From assembly GCF_018860525.1 (NCBI RefSeq), contig NZ_JAHKPM010000062.1, positions 1-50,065 on the forward strand: 50,065 nucleotides of DNA, given 5' to 3'. The first letter of the stretch is position 1. Each line of letters begins with the position of its first letter. The stretch comes from Vibrio hepatarius (GTDB taxonomy: Bacteria > Pseudomonadota > Gammaproteobacteria > Enterobacterales > Vibrionaceae). The position numbers and the translations under genes were made by a program. Below, in pieces: positions 7,830 through 17,068 of the stretch. A model generated the notes under the pieces. That model saw only the letters and a list, made by a program, of their open reading frames with translations, was not told the origin of the DNA and searched no databases.

Positions 7830-9848
7830 CTACTTGTTATTGAACATGGCGCGGATATTGGCAATATGTGCTTGGCCTTTCACCATTCTTTCCTCCTGAG
7901 TCTGGGGCTTTTTATTTACTTCCCACTCAAGATCATCAAAAGGCAGTTCATCAAGAAACCTACTCTGAGTTGGCTTGATTAATTCACCATACTGCCTGCG
8001 TTCTTTACACATAGTAAACGTCAGCTCACGCTGAGCACGAGTGATACCTACATACATCAAGCGGCGCTCTTCCTCGATATTGTCTTCATCAATGCTGGTT
8101 TGATGAGGTAGAATTCCCTCTTCTGAACCAATTAAATACACATAAGGAAATTCAAGACCTTTCGAGGCATGCAAGGTCATTAACTGTACTGCATCTGTAT
8201 CTTCATTTTCTTCACTACGTTCCATCATGTCACGCAGTGTCAGACGCTGAACCACTTCCTTAAGGCTTTTCTCTTCCTGATCATAATTATCGCCCTCTAA
8301 GTCAGAAGCTATCCATGAGTACAGATCTGATACATTTTTCATTCTCATCTCTGCAGCTTTTGCACTGGTGGAGGTTTCATACAACCAGTCTTCATAGTTA
8401 ATATCACGCACCAGCGAACGCACTGCTTCTACCTTATCTCCCCTTTCAGACTGATCAGCAATCTTAACCAGCCAGTGAGTAAATCGGCGTAAATTTTCCA
8501 GTCCGCGTCCAGACAAATACTGCTCTAATCCAATTTCAAAGCTTGACTCAAATAAGCTTTTACCTCGCATATTGGCATAGCTGCCCAGCTTCTCTAATGT
8601 CACTGGGCCAATTTCTCGACGGGGTGTGTTTACTATACGTAAAAAGGCATTATCATCATCTGGATTCACCAACACACGAAGATAAGCCATAACGTCTTTA
8701 ATTTCAGAACGAGCAAAAAAAGACGTTCCACCTGAAAGCTTATAAGGCACACGGTTTTGCATCAAAGACTTTTCAATCAATCTAGATTGGTGGTTGCCTC
8801 GATACAGAATCGCATAATCACGATATTCAGTTCGATTGAGAAATTTGTGCGCAATTACTTCTCCCGTTACTCTCTCAGCCTCATGCTCTTCATCTTTGGC
8901 CAATAAAACGTTTAGTTTTTCACCATCTGGAATTTCTGAGAACAAGGATTTCTCATACACATGAGGGTTATTTGCGATCAATATATTCGCTGCACGTAAG
9001 ATACGACTGGTTGAACGATAGTTTTGCTCTAATTTAATAAGGCGCAATTTGGGATAATCTTGTCCTAACAACACCAAGTTTTGTGGTTTAGCACCACGCC
9101 ATGAATAAATCGACTGGTCATCATCCCCAACCACTGTTAGCCGTCCGCGCTCGCCGACAATCAATTTAACCAGTTCATACTGACTGGTATTGGTGTCCTG
9201 GTATTCATCAACCAGTAGGTAACGAATACGATTCTGCCAACGCTGACAAACTTCCGGATTCGCCTTTAGCAGCAAAACGGGTAACAAAATCAGATCGTCA
9301 AAATCTAGCGCGTTATAAGCTTTCATCTGTTTTTGATACAGTGAAAAGCACTGAGCAAATAATTGCTGCTGCTCTCCTTGGGCTTTTGCTATTGCATGTT
9401 CAGGCGTCAGCAGATCATTCTTCCAATTTGAAATAGTACTGAGCAGCTGACGCAACAGATCTTTATCACCATCAAGTTCAGTTTCTGTCAGCTCTTTTAA
9501 TAACGCCAGCTGATCTTGGTCATCAAACAAAGAAAAACCAGATTTGAGTCCCAAAGCCTTGTACTCACGCTTGATGATGTTCAAGCCCAAGGTATGAAAT
9601 GTGGAGACCATTAACCCTTTAGATTCATTTTTACCTAACGTTTGCCCTACGCGCTCTTTCATTTCGCGCGCAGCCTTATTAGTAAAGGTTACCGCTGCAA
9701 TATTACGTGTTTTGTAACCACATTGTTTCACTAGGTAGGCAATCTTGTTGGTAATAACACGTGTTTTACCCGAGCCAGCCCCCGCAAGGACTAAACAAGG
9801 GCCTGCTACGTATCTCACGGCTTCATCTTGGTTGGGGTTAAGCTTCAT
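7830..9848 (-). CDS. rep: ATP-dependent DNA helicase Rep
   Basis: UvrD/Rep-family superfamily 1 helicase, 672 aa from the ATG at 9848 (E. coli Rep is 673). MKLNPNQDEAV is the Q motif region and GAGSGKTRV is motif I (Walker A). AAVTFTNKAAREMKERV is motif Ia, LVDEYQDTN is motif II, VVGDDDQSIYSWRGA is motif III and LMTLHASKGLEFPYV is motif V. Rep moves 3'-5' on single strands and clears protein roadblocks ahead of the replisome; in E. coli its C-terminus contacts DnaB. The C-terminal tail here is basic and short, as in Rep and unlike UvrD. The longer frame to 9884 has no support. Monocistronic, divergent from the efflux regulator gene. Confidence 0.95.
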   Translation of the reverse strand: MKLNPNQDEAVRYVAGPCLVLAGAGSGKTRVITNKIAYLVKQCGYKTRNIAAVTFTNKAAREMKERVGQTLGKNESKGLMVSTFHTLGLNIIKREYKALGLKSGFSLFDDQDQLALLKELTETELDGDKDLLRQLLSTISNWKNDLLTPEHAIAKAQGEQQQLFAQCFSLYQKQMKAYNALDFDDLILLPVLLLKANPEVCQRWQNRIRYLLVDEYQDTNTSQYELVKLIVGERGRLTVVGDDDQSIYSWRGAKPQNLVLLGQDYPKLRLIKLEQNYRSTSRILRAANILIANNPHVYEKSLFSEIPDGEKLNVLLAKDEEHEAERVTGEVIAHKFLNRTEYRDYAILYRGNHQSRLIEKSLMQNRVPYKLSGGTSFFARSEIKDVMAYLRVLVNPDDDNAFLRIVNTPRREIGPVTLEKLGSYANMRGKSLFESSFEIGLEQYLSGRGLENLRRFTHWLVKIADQSERGDKVEAVRSLVRDINYEDWLYETSTSAKAAEMRMKNVSDLYSWIASDLEGDNYDQEEKSLKEVVQRLTLRDMMERSEENEDTDAVQLMTLHASKGLEFPYVYLIGSEEGILPHQTSIDEDNIEEERRLMYVGITRAQRELTFTMCKERRQYGELIKPTQSRFLDELPFDDLEWEVNKKPQTQEERMVKGQAHIANIRAMFNNK

Positions 9849-9989
9849 GGCCATCTCAGGGATACAAATCAAAGGCCATATCATAATAGTGCAATAAGAA
9901 GATTGCCATGGTTAGTCGAGATGATGCTGAAGCTAAATCTTTCTAAAAAAATAAATTGGATGTTTTTTCATAAATTATAATAAAGTTTG

Positions 9990-10037
9990 TTGCATATCTG
10001 ATGCCGTTTTAAGCTATAATGAATGAATGTTCATTCA
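9990..10037 (+). promoter_or_regulatory. vexRAB promoter with TetR-type operator
   Basis: A perfect -10 TATAAT at 10015-10020 has a candidate -35 TTGCAT at 9990-9995 (19-base spacing, suboptimal). Overlapping the last base of the -10 is an 18-base inverted repeat, TGAATGAATGTTCATTCA (10020-10037), with 8-base arms around TG. This is the size and symmetry of a TetR-family operator and lies where binding would block or remodel RNA polymerase. Autoregulation by the TetR protein encoded next is the obvious inference. Confidence 0.7.
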
Positions 10038-10069
10038 CCCACAATATGTAAGTGTCTGGATCTAATTCT

Positions 10070-10636
10070 ATGGTAGATAAAAAACAGCAAATCATAGATG
10101 CCGCCGAAAACCTAATCGCAGATTCAGGTTTTCAAGGCTTTTCAATGCATAAATTAGCTAAGGAAGCTGGCGTTGCAGCAGGAACTATTTATCGCTACTT
10201 CTCAGACAAGGAAGACTTATTGCTGCAAGTGAGACTAGCGGTAATACAACGAAATGCCGAAGTTGTTCAACGTGGCGTAAACAACACTATGCCGATTAAA
10301 GAACAGTTTCAAACTATGTGGCTAAACATATTCGACCTCTCAAGGTCGAATATAGACAACTTGAAAAATCGCGCTCAATACGACTCCTTGCCCTGCATGA
10401 GAAACCATGAAACAAAGGAAATGGAGCGCGAAATGTTTAGCAAGGTAGATAAGCTTTTTACTGAAGGCCGAGAGCAAGGACTGTTTAAACCACTAGATAA
10501 TTCAGTGTTGGCAGCGCTGAGCCTAGAGGTCAGTGTCACTTTGGCACGCAAACAAGCTCTTGGATATTATCAATTGGATCAAGCAGCCATTAATGCGGCG
10601 ATTGAGGCCAGTTGGGATGCAATTATCAAACACTAA
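10070..10636 (+). CDS. vexR: TetR-family regulator of RND efflux operon (VexR-like)
   Basis: 188 aa from ATG 10070 (an in-frame GTG at 10052 would add six residues). The N-terminal TetR helix-turn-helix is clear at about residues 4-50: QQIIDAAENLIADSGFQGF, then KLAKEAGVAAGTIYRYFSDKEDLL. The C-terminal ligand-binding half is variable as usual. It is co-directional with, and 18 bases from, the membrane-fusion and RND pump genes. In V. cholerae the same three-gene order is vexRAB, the main bile/detergent pump, and lies next to ubiK-ilvC as here. The VexR name rests on that synteny and family type rather than on a direct comparison. Confidence 0.8.
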   Translation: MVDKKQQIIDAAENLIADSGFQGFSMHKLAKEAGVAAGTIYRYFSDKEDLLLQVRLAVIQRNAEVVQRGVNNTMPIKEQFQTMWLNIFDLSRSNIDNLKNRAQYDSLPCMRNHETKEMEREMFSKVDKLFTEGREQGLFKPLDNSVLAALSLEVSVTLARKQALGYYQLDQAAINAAIEASWDAIIKH

Positions 10637-10654
10637 TTTGGAGTTCTAGTTAGA

Positions 10655-11761
10655 ATGAAAAAGTGGACTTTTTATATGCTTCTTATTGCAATACTGCTAT
10701 TTGGTAGTGTGATAGGTTTTAATGTTTTCAAGCAACATAAGATAGAAGAATTTCTAGCTAATCGCCCTGAGCCAGAATTCCCTGTTACTGCCACCGAAGT
10801 CCAATCTGTTGATTGGGTTCCTATGATTGAAGCAATTGGCTTTATTGAGCCAAATCAAGGTGTCACTTTAGCCAACCAGTCGGCAGGAATAATTGACAAG
10901 ATTGCCTTTAATTCAGGCACCAATGTCAAAGAAGGCCAGCCTCTGGTCATGCTAGATTCATCGGTTGAAAAGGCCGATCTCAAAAGTGCCCAAGCAAAAT
11001 TACCCGCCGCACAAGCAAAATATAAGCGCTACCAAGGTCTTTACAAAAAAGGCTCTGTGTCGAAAGAAACTCTTGATGATGCTGAAGCGAGCTACTTCTC
11101 GCTCAAGTCTGATATCGACAGCTTAAAAGCGACTATTGATAGACGTGAAATTAAAGCGCCTTTTGCTGGTGTTGTTGGTATACGTAATGTCTACTTAGGA
11201 CAATATCTGCAAATTGGTACTGATATTGTGCGCTTAGAAGATACTAGCGTAATGCGCCTGCGTTTTACTGTCCCGCAGACTGATATTTCACGCATCAGCT
11301 TAGGCCAACAAGTCGATATTTTTGTTGATTCTTATCCAGAAACTTCATTCCAAGGCTCGATTACTGCTATCGAACCTGCTGTTAGTGTACAAAGCGGTTT
11401 AATCCAAGTTCAAGCGGATATCCCAAACAGTGATGGAAAACTGCGCAGCGGTATGTTTGCCCGAGCAAATATTATATTGCCCACCATAAAAAATCAGGTG
11501 ACGCTTCCACAAACCGCCATTACCTTCACGCTTTACGGTGACAACGTGTATATCATTGCTGAAAATGACGGTGAAAAGCGAGTCAAACAGCAAGTAATTA
11601 AAGTGGGTGAGCGAGTAAGAGACATAGCTCATATCTTAGAAGGCGTTAAGCCAGGCGACATGGTCGTAACATCTGGCCAGGTGCGTCTCAGCAATGATGC
11701 AAAAGTGCGTGTAGTAGAAAGTGATGCAACTACTCCACCAGCTGAAACACCTATGCTCTAA
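10655..11761 (+). CDS. vexA: RND efflux periplasmic adaptor (VexA-like)
   Basis: HlyD/AcrA-type membrane fusion protein, 368 aa. One N-terminal membrane segment (about 4-22) serves as anchor. No lipobox cysteine is seen, so it is not an AcrA-style lipoprotein. The lipoyl halves flank a short alpha-hairpin (about 105-160, rich in K, A, E), closed by REIKAPFAGVVGIRNV. The beta-barrel and membrane-proximal domains follow. It links the RND pump to an outer-membrane channel, presumably TolC, which is not encoded here. It lies 18 bases after the regulator gene and 12 bases before the pump gene, one operon. Confidence 0.88.
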   Translation: MKKWTFYMLLIAILLFGSVIGFNVFKQHKIEEFLANRPEPEFPVTATEVQSVDWVPMIEAIGFIEPNQGVTLANQSAGIIDKIAFNSGTNVKEGQPLVMLDSSVEKADLKSAQAKLPAAQAKYKRYQGLYKKGSVSKETLDDAEASYFSLKSDIDSLKATIDRREIKAPFAGVVGIRNVYLGQYLQIGTDIVRLEDTSVMRLRFTVPQTDISRISLGQQVDIFVDSYPETSFQGSITAIEPAVSVQSGLIQVQADIPNSDGKLRSGMFARANIILPTIKNQVTLPQTAITFTLYGDNVYIIAENDGEKRVKQQVIKVGERVRDIAHILEGVKPGDMVVTSGQVRLSNDAKVRVVESDATTPPAETPML

Positions 11762-11773
11762 TCTGGAGGCTTC

Positions 11774-14700
11774 ATGCGCTTTACTGATGTTTTTATAAAA
11801 CGTCCAGTTTTAGCGGTATCGATCAGCTTTTTGATCGCCCTGCTTGGTTTACAAGCAGTGTTCAAAATGCAAGTACGCGAATACCCTGAAATGACAAATA
11901 CCGTAGTGACCGTTACGACTAGTTACTACGGGGCAAGTGCTGATTTGATCCAAGGCTTTATTACCCAGCCTTTGGAACAAGCCGTAGCACAAGCAGACAA
12001 TATTGATTACATGACTTCATCTTCTGAGCTCGGTACCTCAACTATTACCGTTAATATGAAGTTGAATACCGATCCAAACTCAGCACTGTCTGATATTCTG
12101 GCAAAAACCAATTCGGTCCGCTCTCAGCTCCCCAAAGAAGCTGAGGATCCGACCGTAACCATGTCGACAGGTTCAACGACCGCGGTTTTGTATATTGGTT
12201 TTACCAGCGACGAACTCTCATCCAGCCAAATCACAGACTATCTTGAGCGTGTGGTCAACCCACAACTTTTTACTGTTAATGGCGTTTCTAAAATCGACCT
12301 TTATGGCGGGCTTAAATACGCGCTGCGTGTCTGGCTTGACCCTGCTAAGATGGCCGCATTTGGCTTAACCGCAAATGATGTCATGGGCGTTTTGGATGCC
12401 AATAATTATCAATCAGCAGCAGGTCAGGCGGTTGGTGAGTTTGTTCTCTATAACGGCAGCGCAGATACCCAAGTCTCTAATGAAGAGGAGCTCAAGAATT
12501 TAGTAGTTAGCTCTGATGTGGGTAAAGTCACTCGCTTGGGTGATATTGCAAAAGTTACGCTAGAAAAGAGCCACGATACATACCGCGCCAGTGCCAATGG
12601 CCAAGAAGCCGTTGTTGCCGCAATCAATGCGGCCCCAACTGCCAACCCTATCAATATTGCCGCTGATGTTCATCAGATGCTTCCTCAATTAGAGAAAGAT
12701 CTGCCTAGCAACATCAAAATGAACGTAATGTACGATTCAACCATCGCCATTAATGAATCAATTAATGAGGTTATTCATACTATTGCTGAAGCTGCATTAA
12801 TTGTACTTGTGGTTATTACCTTGTTCTTAGGCTCCTTCCGCGCGGTTCTCATTCCGATTATTACCATTCCCCTATCTTTGATTGGCGTGGCTATGGTAAT
12901 GCAAGCGATAGGTTTTTCTTGGAACCTAATGACACTACTCGCCATGGTACTGGCTATCGGCTTAGTTGTTGATGATGCCATCGTGGTACTCGAAAACGTA
13001 GACCGTCATATCAAACTCGGTGAATCACCATTTAGAGCAGCTATCATAGGAACAAGAGAAATCGCTGTCCCTGTTATCGCCATGACGTTAACTTTAGGCG
13101 CCGTCTATGCTCCGATAGCTCTTATGGGAGGCATTACGGGTTCCTTGTTTAAGGAATTTGCCTTAACGCTTGCAGGGGCTGTATTTGTATCAGGTATTAT
13201 AGCCCTAACACTATCACCTATGATGTGCTCTAAGATGCTTAGAGCTAATGAGGTACCAAGTAAGTTTGAGCAAAAAGTTCACCATGTACTGGATAATATG
13301 ACGCTGCGCTATGAAAAAATGCTCGGCGCTGTTATGCAGCACCGCCCTGTGATGATTGGCTTTGCAATAATTGTGTTCGCAAGCTTACCTCTGTTATTTA
13401 AGTTTATCCCAAGTGAACTGGCACCATCGGAGGATAAGGGCGTTGTCATGCTAATGGGTACGGCACCATCTAATGCCAACTTGGATTTTATGCAAAATAC
13501 CATGAATGATGTTAACGCCATTCTTTCAGATCAAAAGGAAGTAGCGTATGCACAAGTATTTACTGGCGTACCGAGCTCAAACCAAGCCTTTGGTATTGCT
13601 TCTTTAGTACCTTGGAGTGAGCGTGAAGCAGGACAGCATGAAGTAGTAAACCGAGTGACCGAGCTGGTTAAAGAGGTACCTGGAATGGCAGTAATCGCAT
13701 TCCAAATGCCAGAGCTGCCAGGAGCAGGTTCAGGGTTACCAATTCAGTTTGTGATCACTACACCCAATGCCTTTGAAAGCTTGTTTGCTATCGCCTCTGA
13801 TGTTCTATCGGAAGTGAGTACTAATCCAATGTTCGTATACTCGGAGTTAGATCTCAACTACGATTCAGCCACCATCAAGATCAATATTGATAAAGACAAA
13901 GCGGGCGCTTATGGCGTAACCATGCAAGATATTGGTACCACACTTAGCACCATGATGTCTGATGGCTATGTCAATCGCATTGACCTTAACGGTCGTTCTT
14001 ATGAAGTGATCCCTCAGGTAGAACGTAAATGGCGCCTAAATCCAGAATCAATGAATAACTACTATGTTAAAGGCGCTGATGGGAAAGCACTGCCTCTAGG
14101 AAATCTGATAACTATTGATGTAGTCGCCGAGCCTCGTTCTTTGCCTCACTTCAACCAACTTAATTCAGCAACTATTAGTGCAGCACCCGCTCCGGGTACT
14201 GCGATGGGTGATGCCATTAACTGGTTCGAGGACACGGCAAACAACAAGCTTCCAAGCGGCTACAACCACGACTATATGGGCGAATCTCGCCAGTATGTGA
14301 CTGAAGGCAGCGCTCTCTACGCTACCTTTGGGTTAGCACTGGCAATCATCTTCTTGGTGCTAGCAATTCAATTTGAGTCATTAAAAGATCCTATGGTCAT
14401 TATGGTATCGGTTCCTCTAGCGATCTGTGGCGCTCTAATTTCTCTTGCATGGGGAGCTGCATCGATGAATATATACTCTCAGGTTGGTTTGATTACCTTA
14501 GTTGGTCTGATAACGAAACATGGTATATTAATCTGTGAGGTCGCCAAAGAAGAGCAGCTCCATAACAAACTCAGTAAAACAGACGCCGTTATGGAAGCAG
14601 CTAAAGTGCGTCTGCGTCCAATTCTAATGACCACAGCAGCGATGATAGCAGGCCTCATACCTCTGATGTACGCTTCAGGAGCAGGCGCTGCCCAGAGATT

Positions 14701-14896
14701 TAGTATAGGCATTGTTATCGTTGCAGGGCTTGCAATCGGTACTTTGTTTACTCTATTTGTTTTGCCTGTCATATACAGTTACCTTGCAGAGAAACATAAG
14801 CCACTTCCAGTATTTGTAGAAGACAAAGATTTGGAAAAACTGGCTCGTATCGATGAAGCAAAAGCGGCTCATCGCCAACTAACAGACAAAAAGTAA
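11774..14896 (+). CDS. vexB: RND multidrug/bile efflux pump (VexB-like)
   Basis: 1040 aa, the full length of a proton-driven HAE-RND pump. It starts with FTDVFIKRPVLAVSISFL, as in the MexK/VexB branch, has two large periplasmic loops, and has the TM4 motif GLVVDDAIVVLENVDRH with the paired Asp needed for proton relay. The TM6-region and C-terminal GLITKHGILICEVA are also intact. A ribosome-binding TCTGGAGG precedes the ATG. It takes substrates from the periplasm and outer leaflet and passes them to the adaptor and an outer-membrane channel. In V. cholerae this locus gives resistance to bile acids, detergents and several antibiotics; substrate range here is inferred. Confidence 0.88.
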   Translation: MRFTDVFIKRPVLAVSISFLIALLGLQAVFKMQVREYPEMTNTVVTVTTSYYGASADLIQGFITQPLEQAVAQADNIDYMTSSSELGTSTITVNMKLNTDPNSALSDILAKTNSVRSQLPKEAEDPTVTMSTGSTTAVLYIGFTSDELSSSQITDYLERVVNPQLFTVNGVSKIDLYGGLKYALRVWLDPAKMAAFGLTANDVMGVLDANNYQSAAGQAVGEFVLYNGSADTQVSNEEELKNLVVSSDVGKVTRLGDIAKVTLEKSHDTYRASANGQEAVVAAINAAPTANPINIAADVHQMLPQLEKDLPSNIKMNVMYDSTIAINESINEVIHTIAEAALIVLVVITLFLGSFRAVLIPIITIPLSLIGVAMVMQAIGFSWNLMTLLAMVLAIGLVVDDAIVVLENVDRHIKLGESPFRAAIIGTREIAVPVIAMTLTLGAVYAPIALMGGITGSLFKEFALTLAGAVFVSGIIALTLSPMMCSKMLRANEVPSKFEQKVHHVLDNMTLRYEKMLGAVMQHRPVMIGFAIIVFASLPLLFKFIPSELAPSEDKGVVMLMGTAPSNANLDFMQNTMNDVNAILSDQKEVAYAQVFTGVPSSNQAFGIASLVPWSEREAGQHEVVNRVTELVKEVPGMAVIAFQMPELPGAGSGLPIQFVITTPNAFESLFAIASDVLSEVSTNPMFVYSELDLNYDSATIKINIDKDKAGAYGVTMQDIGTTLSTMMSDGYVNRIDLNGRSYEVIPQVERKWRLNPESMNNYYVKGADGKALPLGNLITIDVVAEPRSLPHFNQLNSATISAAPAPGTAMGDAINWFEDTANNKLPSGYNHDYMGESRQYVTEGSALYATFGLALAIIFLVLAIQFESLKDPMVIMVSVPLAICGALISLAWGAASMNIYSQVGLITLVGLITKHGILICEVAKEEQLHNKLSKTDAVMEAAKVRLRPILMTTAAMIAGLIPLMYASGAGAAQRFSIGIVIVAGLAIGTLFTLFVLPVIYSYLAEKHKPLPVFVEDKDLEKLARIDEAKAAHRQLTDKK

Positions 14897-14913
14897 ATTC
14901 GCACTCGAATACT

Positions 14914-14940
14914 AGGCCACCCTTCAAGGTGGCCTTTCTT
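14914..14940 (+). terminator. Terminator of the efflux operon
   Basis: AGGCCACC (14914-14921) pairs with GGTGGCCT (14928-14935), followed by TTCTT, 15 bases after the pump stop codon. Confidence 0.8.
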
Positions 14941-15027
14941 GCTTCTATCAGCTAATAATTTTGACCCAATAGCGACTTTCTCCAAGCAATTACATAGAAT
15001 AGAAACAAACGTACAGGAGTTTTTCAC

Positions 15028-15279
15028 ATGTTTGACCCAAAAAAATTAGAACAAATAGCGAAACAAATTCATGACTCCATGCCAACTCCAGTCAAAGAGT
15101 TGGGTGCAGACGTCGACCAAAAAATTCGCCAAGTTATTCAAGGCCAGCTTAACAAGCTTGACGTTGTCAGCCGTGAAGAGTTTGATGTTCAGACTCAAGT
15201 TCTTATGCGTACTCGCGAGAAACTGACCGTCATGGAGCAAAAGCTAACCGCTCTGGAAGATAAGCTAGCGGAGAAATAA
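15028..15279 (+). CDS. ubiK: UbiK, ubiquinone biosynthesis accessory factor (YqiC family)
   Basis: 83 aa, the usual length. The N-terminal half is amphipathic (FDPKKLEQIAKQIHDSMP), and the C-terminal 35 residues form a coiled coil with heptad leucines (EFDVQTQVLMRTREKLTVMEQKLTALEDKL) that trimerises in the family. UbiK binds UbiJ and lipids and helps assemble the aerobic ubiquinone complex; ubiJ, ubiE and ubiB are 18 kb away in this window. ACAGGAG precedes the ATG. It stands alone between two terminators. Confidence 0.92.
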   Translation: MFDPKKLEQIAKQIHDSMPTPVKELGADVDQKIRQVIQGQLNKLDVVSREEFDVQTQVLMRTREKLTVMEQKLTALEDKLAEK

Positions 15280-15309
15280 ACCGTACCACAACGCCCACTA
15301 CCCAAAATA

Positions 15310-15340
15310 AAAAGGCCTGGTCGATGAGACCAGGCCTTTT
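15310..15340. terminator. Bidirectional terminator between ubiK and ilvC
   Basis: A perfect 13-bp stem AAAAGGCCTGGTC/GACCAGGCCTTTT with loop GATGA. A and T tracts on both sides serve the converging ubiK (+) and ilvC (-) transcripts. Confidence 0.92.
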
Positions 15341-15439
15341 ATTTGAGATGTTGTGTATTCGTCTTGTATTTATTACTCCAGTCTGTCTGGAGTTTCTACT
15401 ACTGGAAGATACTTAAATCATTACCTCTAATTAAGTGGT

Positions 15440-16924
15440 CTAGCCACCTACCGCGATACGCTTCATATCTGTCATATAACCGCGTAGTTCTTCACCAATG
15501 TACTCAACTGGATGATTACGAACAGTCTCATTGACAGCAATCAGAGTCGCGTTGTCTACGTGATTAGATGTTTCAGTTAAACCTTTACCAATAACATCAG
15601 TGCCAACTGAGGACATAAATTTCTCACGTAAAAGCGGCGTTGCAACATTAGCAAACAGATAATTCCCATACTCAGCTGTATCTGAAATGACGACATTCAT
15701 TTCGTATAAACGCTTACGTGCGACTGTGTTTGCAATCAGTGGTAGCTCATGCAAAGACTCATAGTACGCTGACTCATCGATAATACCTGACGCAGTCATG
15801 GCTTCAAATGCTAATTCAACACCAGCACGCACCATAGCGACTAACAAAATGCCATTATCGAAGTATTCTTGCTCAGAAATTTCAACATCACTGGCTGGAT
15901 AGTTTTCAAATGCAGTTTCACCGGTTTCTTCCCGCCAACCCAACAAGTTAACATCGTCATTGGCCCAATCAGCCATCATAGTGCTAGAAAAGTGACCAGT
16001 AATAACATCGTCCATATGTTTATTGTATAAAGGACGCATTAGATCTTTAAGTTGCTCAGAGAGTTCAAATGCTTTGACTTTTGCTGGGTTTGATAGGCGA
16101 TCCATCATATGAGTAATACCACCAAACTTAAGCGCCTCTGTGATTGTCTCCCAACCGTATTGAATCAATTTACCTGCATATCCTGGGTCAATACCTTCAG
16201 CCACCATCTTTTCATAACTGACAATAGAGCCTGCTTGCAACATACCACAAAGGATAGTTTGCTCACCCACCAAATCAGATTTCACCTCAGCAACAAACGA
16301 TGACTCTAAGCAGCCCGCACGGTGTCCACCTGTACCTGCTGCCCATGCTTTAGCGATATCCCAACCTTCACCTTTCGGATCATTTTCAGGGTGAACAGCA
16401 ATCAATGTTGGAACACCGAAACCACGTTTGTATTCTTCACGAACTTCTGTACCAGGGCACTTAGGTGCGACCATAACTACCGTCAGATCTTTGCGGATCT
16501 GCATGCCTTCTTCAACGATATTAAAACCATGCGAATAACCAAGTGCCGATCCCTCTTTCATCAGCGGCATAACCGTTTCCACAACATTAGTATGCTGCTT
16601 ATCTGGTGTTAAGTTCACAACTAGGTCAGCTTGCGGGATGAGCGCTTCATAGCTACCGACATCAAAGCCATTGTTTTGTGCATTTTTAAAAGATTGTCGC
16701 TGCTCATCAATAGCAGCTTGTCGTAATGCATAAGACACGTCTAGGCCAGAGTCACGCATATTTAAGCCTTGATTCAGACCTTGAGCACCACAGCCAACAA
16801 TAACGACTTTCTTACCTTTAAGGTAATCAGCTTCTGTTGCAAACTCGCTGCGATCCATGAAACGACAGCGACCAAGTTGATCTAGCTGCTCACGCAAGTT
16901 TAATGTATTGAAATAGTTGGCCAT
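15440..16924 (-). CDS. ilvC: Ketol-acid reductoisomerase, class II
   Basis: 494 aa from ATG 16924, matching the E. coli class II enzyme in length and start (MANYFNTLNLREQLDQL). The Rossmann motif is GCGAQGLNQG, and the substrate/Mg region has VVMVAPKCPGTEVREEYKRG. The duplicated knotted C-terminal domain ends in GYMTDMKRIAVGG. It converts acetolactate and acetohydroxybutyrate to the dihydroxy acids of valine/isoleucine synthesis with NADPH and Mg. It is divergent from ilvY, the classic regulator-target pair, and transcribed alone. The frame to 16954 is an unsupported extension. Confidence 0.97.
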   Translation of the reverse strand: MANYFNTLNLREQLDQLGRCRFMDRSEFATEADYLKGKKVVIVGCGAQGLNQGLNMRDSGLDVSYALRQAAIDEQRQSFKNAQNNGFDVGSYEALIPQADLVVNLTPDKQHTNVVETVMPLMKEGSALGYSHGFNIVEEGMQIRKDLTVVMVAPKCPGTEVREEYKRGFGVPTLIAVHPENDPKGEGWDIAKAWAAGTGGHRAGCLESSFVAEVKSDLVGEQTILCGMLQAGSIVSYEKMVAEGIDPGYAGKLIQYGWETITEALKFGGITHMMDRLSNPAKVKAFELSEQLKDLMRPLYNKHMDDVITGHFSSTMMADWANDDVNLLGWREETGETAFENYPASDVEISEQEYFDNGILLVAMVRAGVELAFEAMTASGIIDESAYYESLHELPLIANTVARKRLYEMNVVISDTAEYGNYLFANVATPLLREKFMSSVGTDVIGKGLTETSNHVDNATLIAVNETVRNHPVEYIGEELRGYMTDMKRIAVGG

Positions 16925-17035
16925 GTTAGGGCTCTCCTTTAAATATTTATCCACCTAAGTCGGTATTTAATCACCGAATCTCTCGATACTAAAACAGACA
17001 CCAACTTGCTTAAAGTGATATATTCACAATTAGTC

Positions 17036-17051
17036 ATTGCAAAAATTGCAA
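17036..17051. promoter_or_regulatory. IlvY-type operator in the ilvY-ilvC gap
   Basis: ATTGCAAAAATTGCAA: two TTGCAA palindromes separated by three bases, 18 bases upstream of the ilvY start. E. coli IlvY operators are built from TTGCAA-type half sites in the same divergent gap. It would serve autorepression of ilvY and inducer-dependent activation of ilvC. Confidence 0.65.
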
Positions 17052-17068
17052 CTTAGGACCACTCATTT

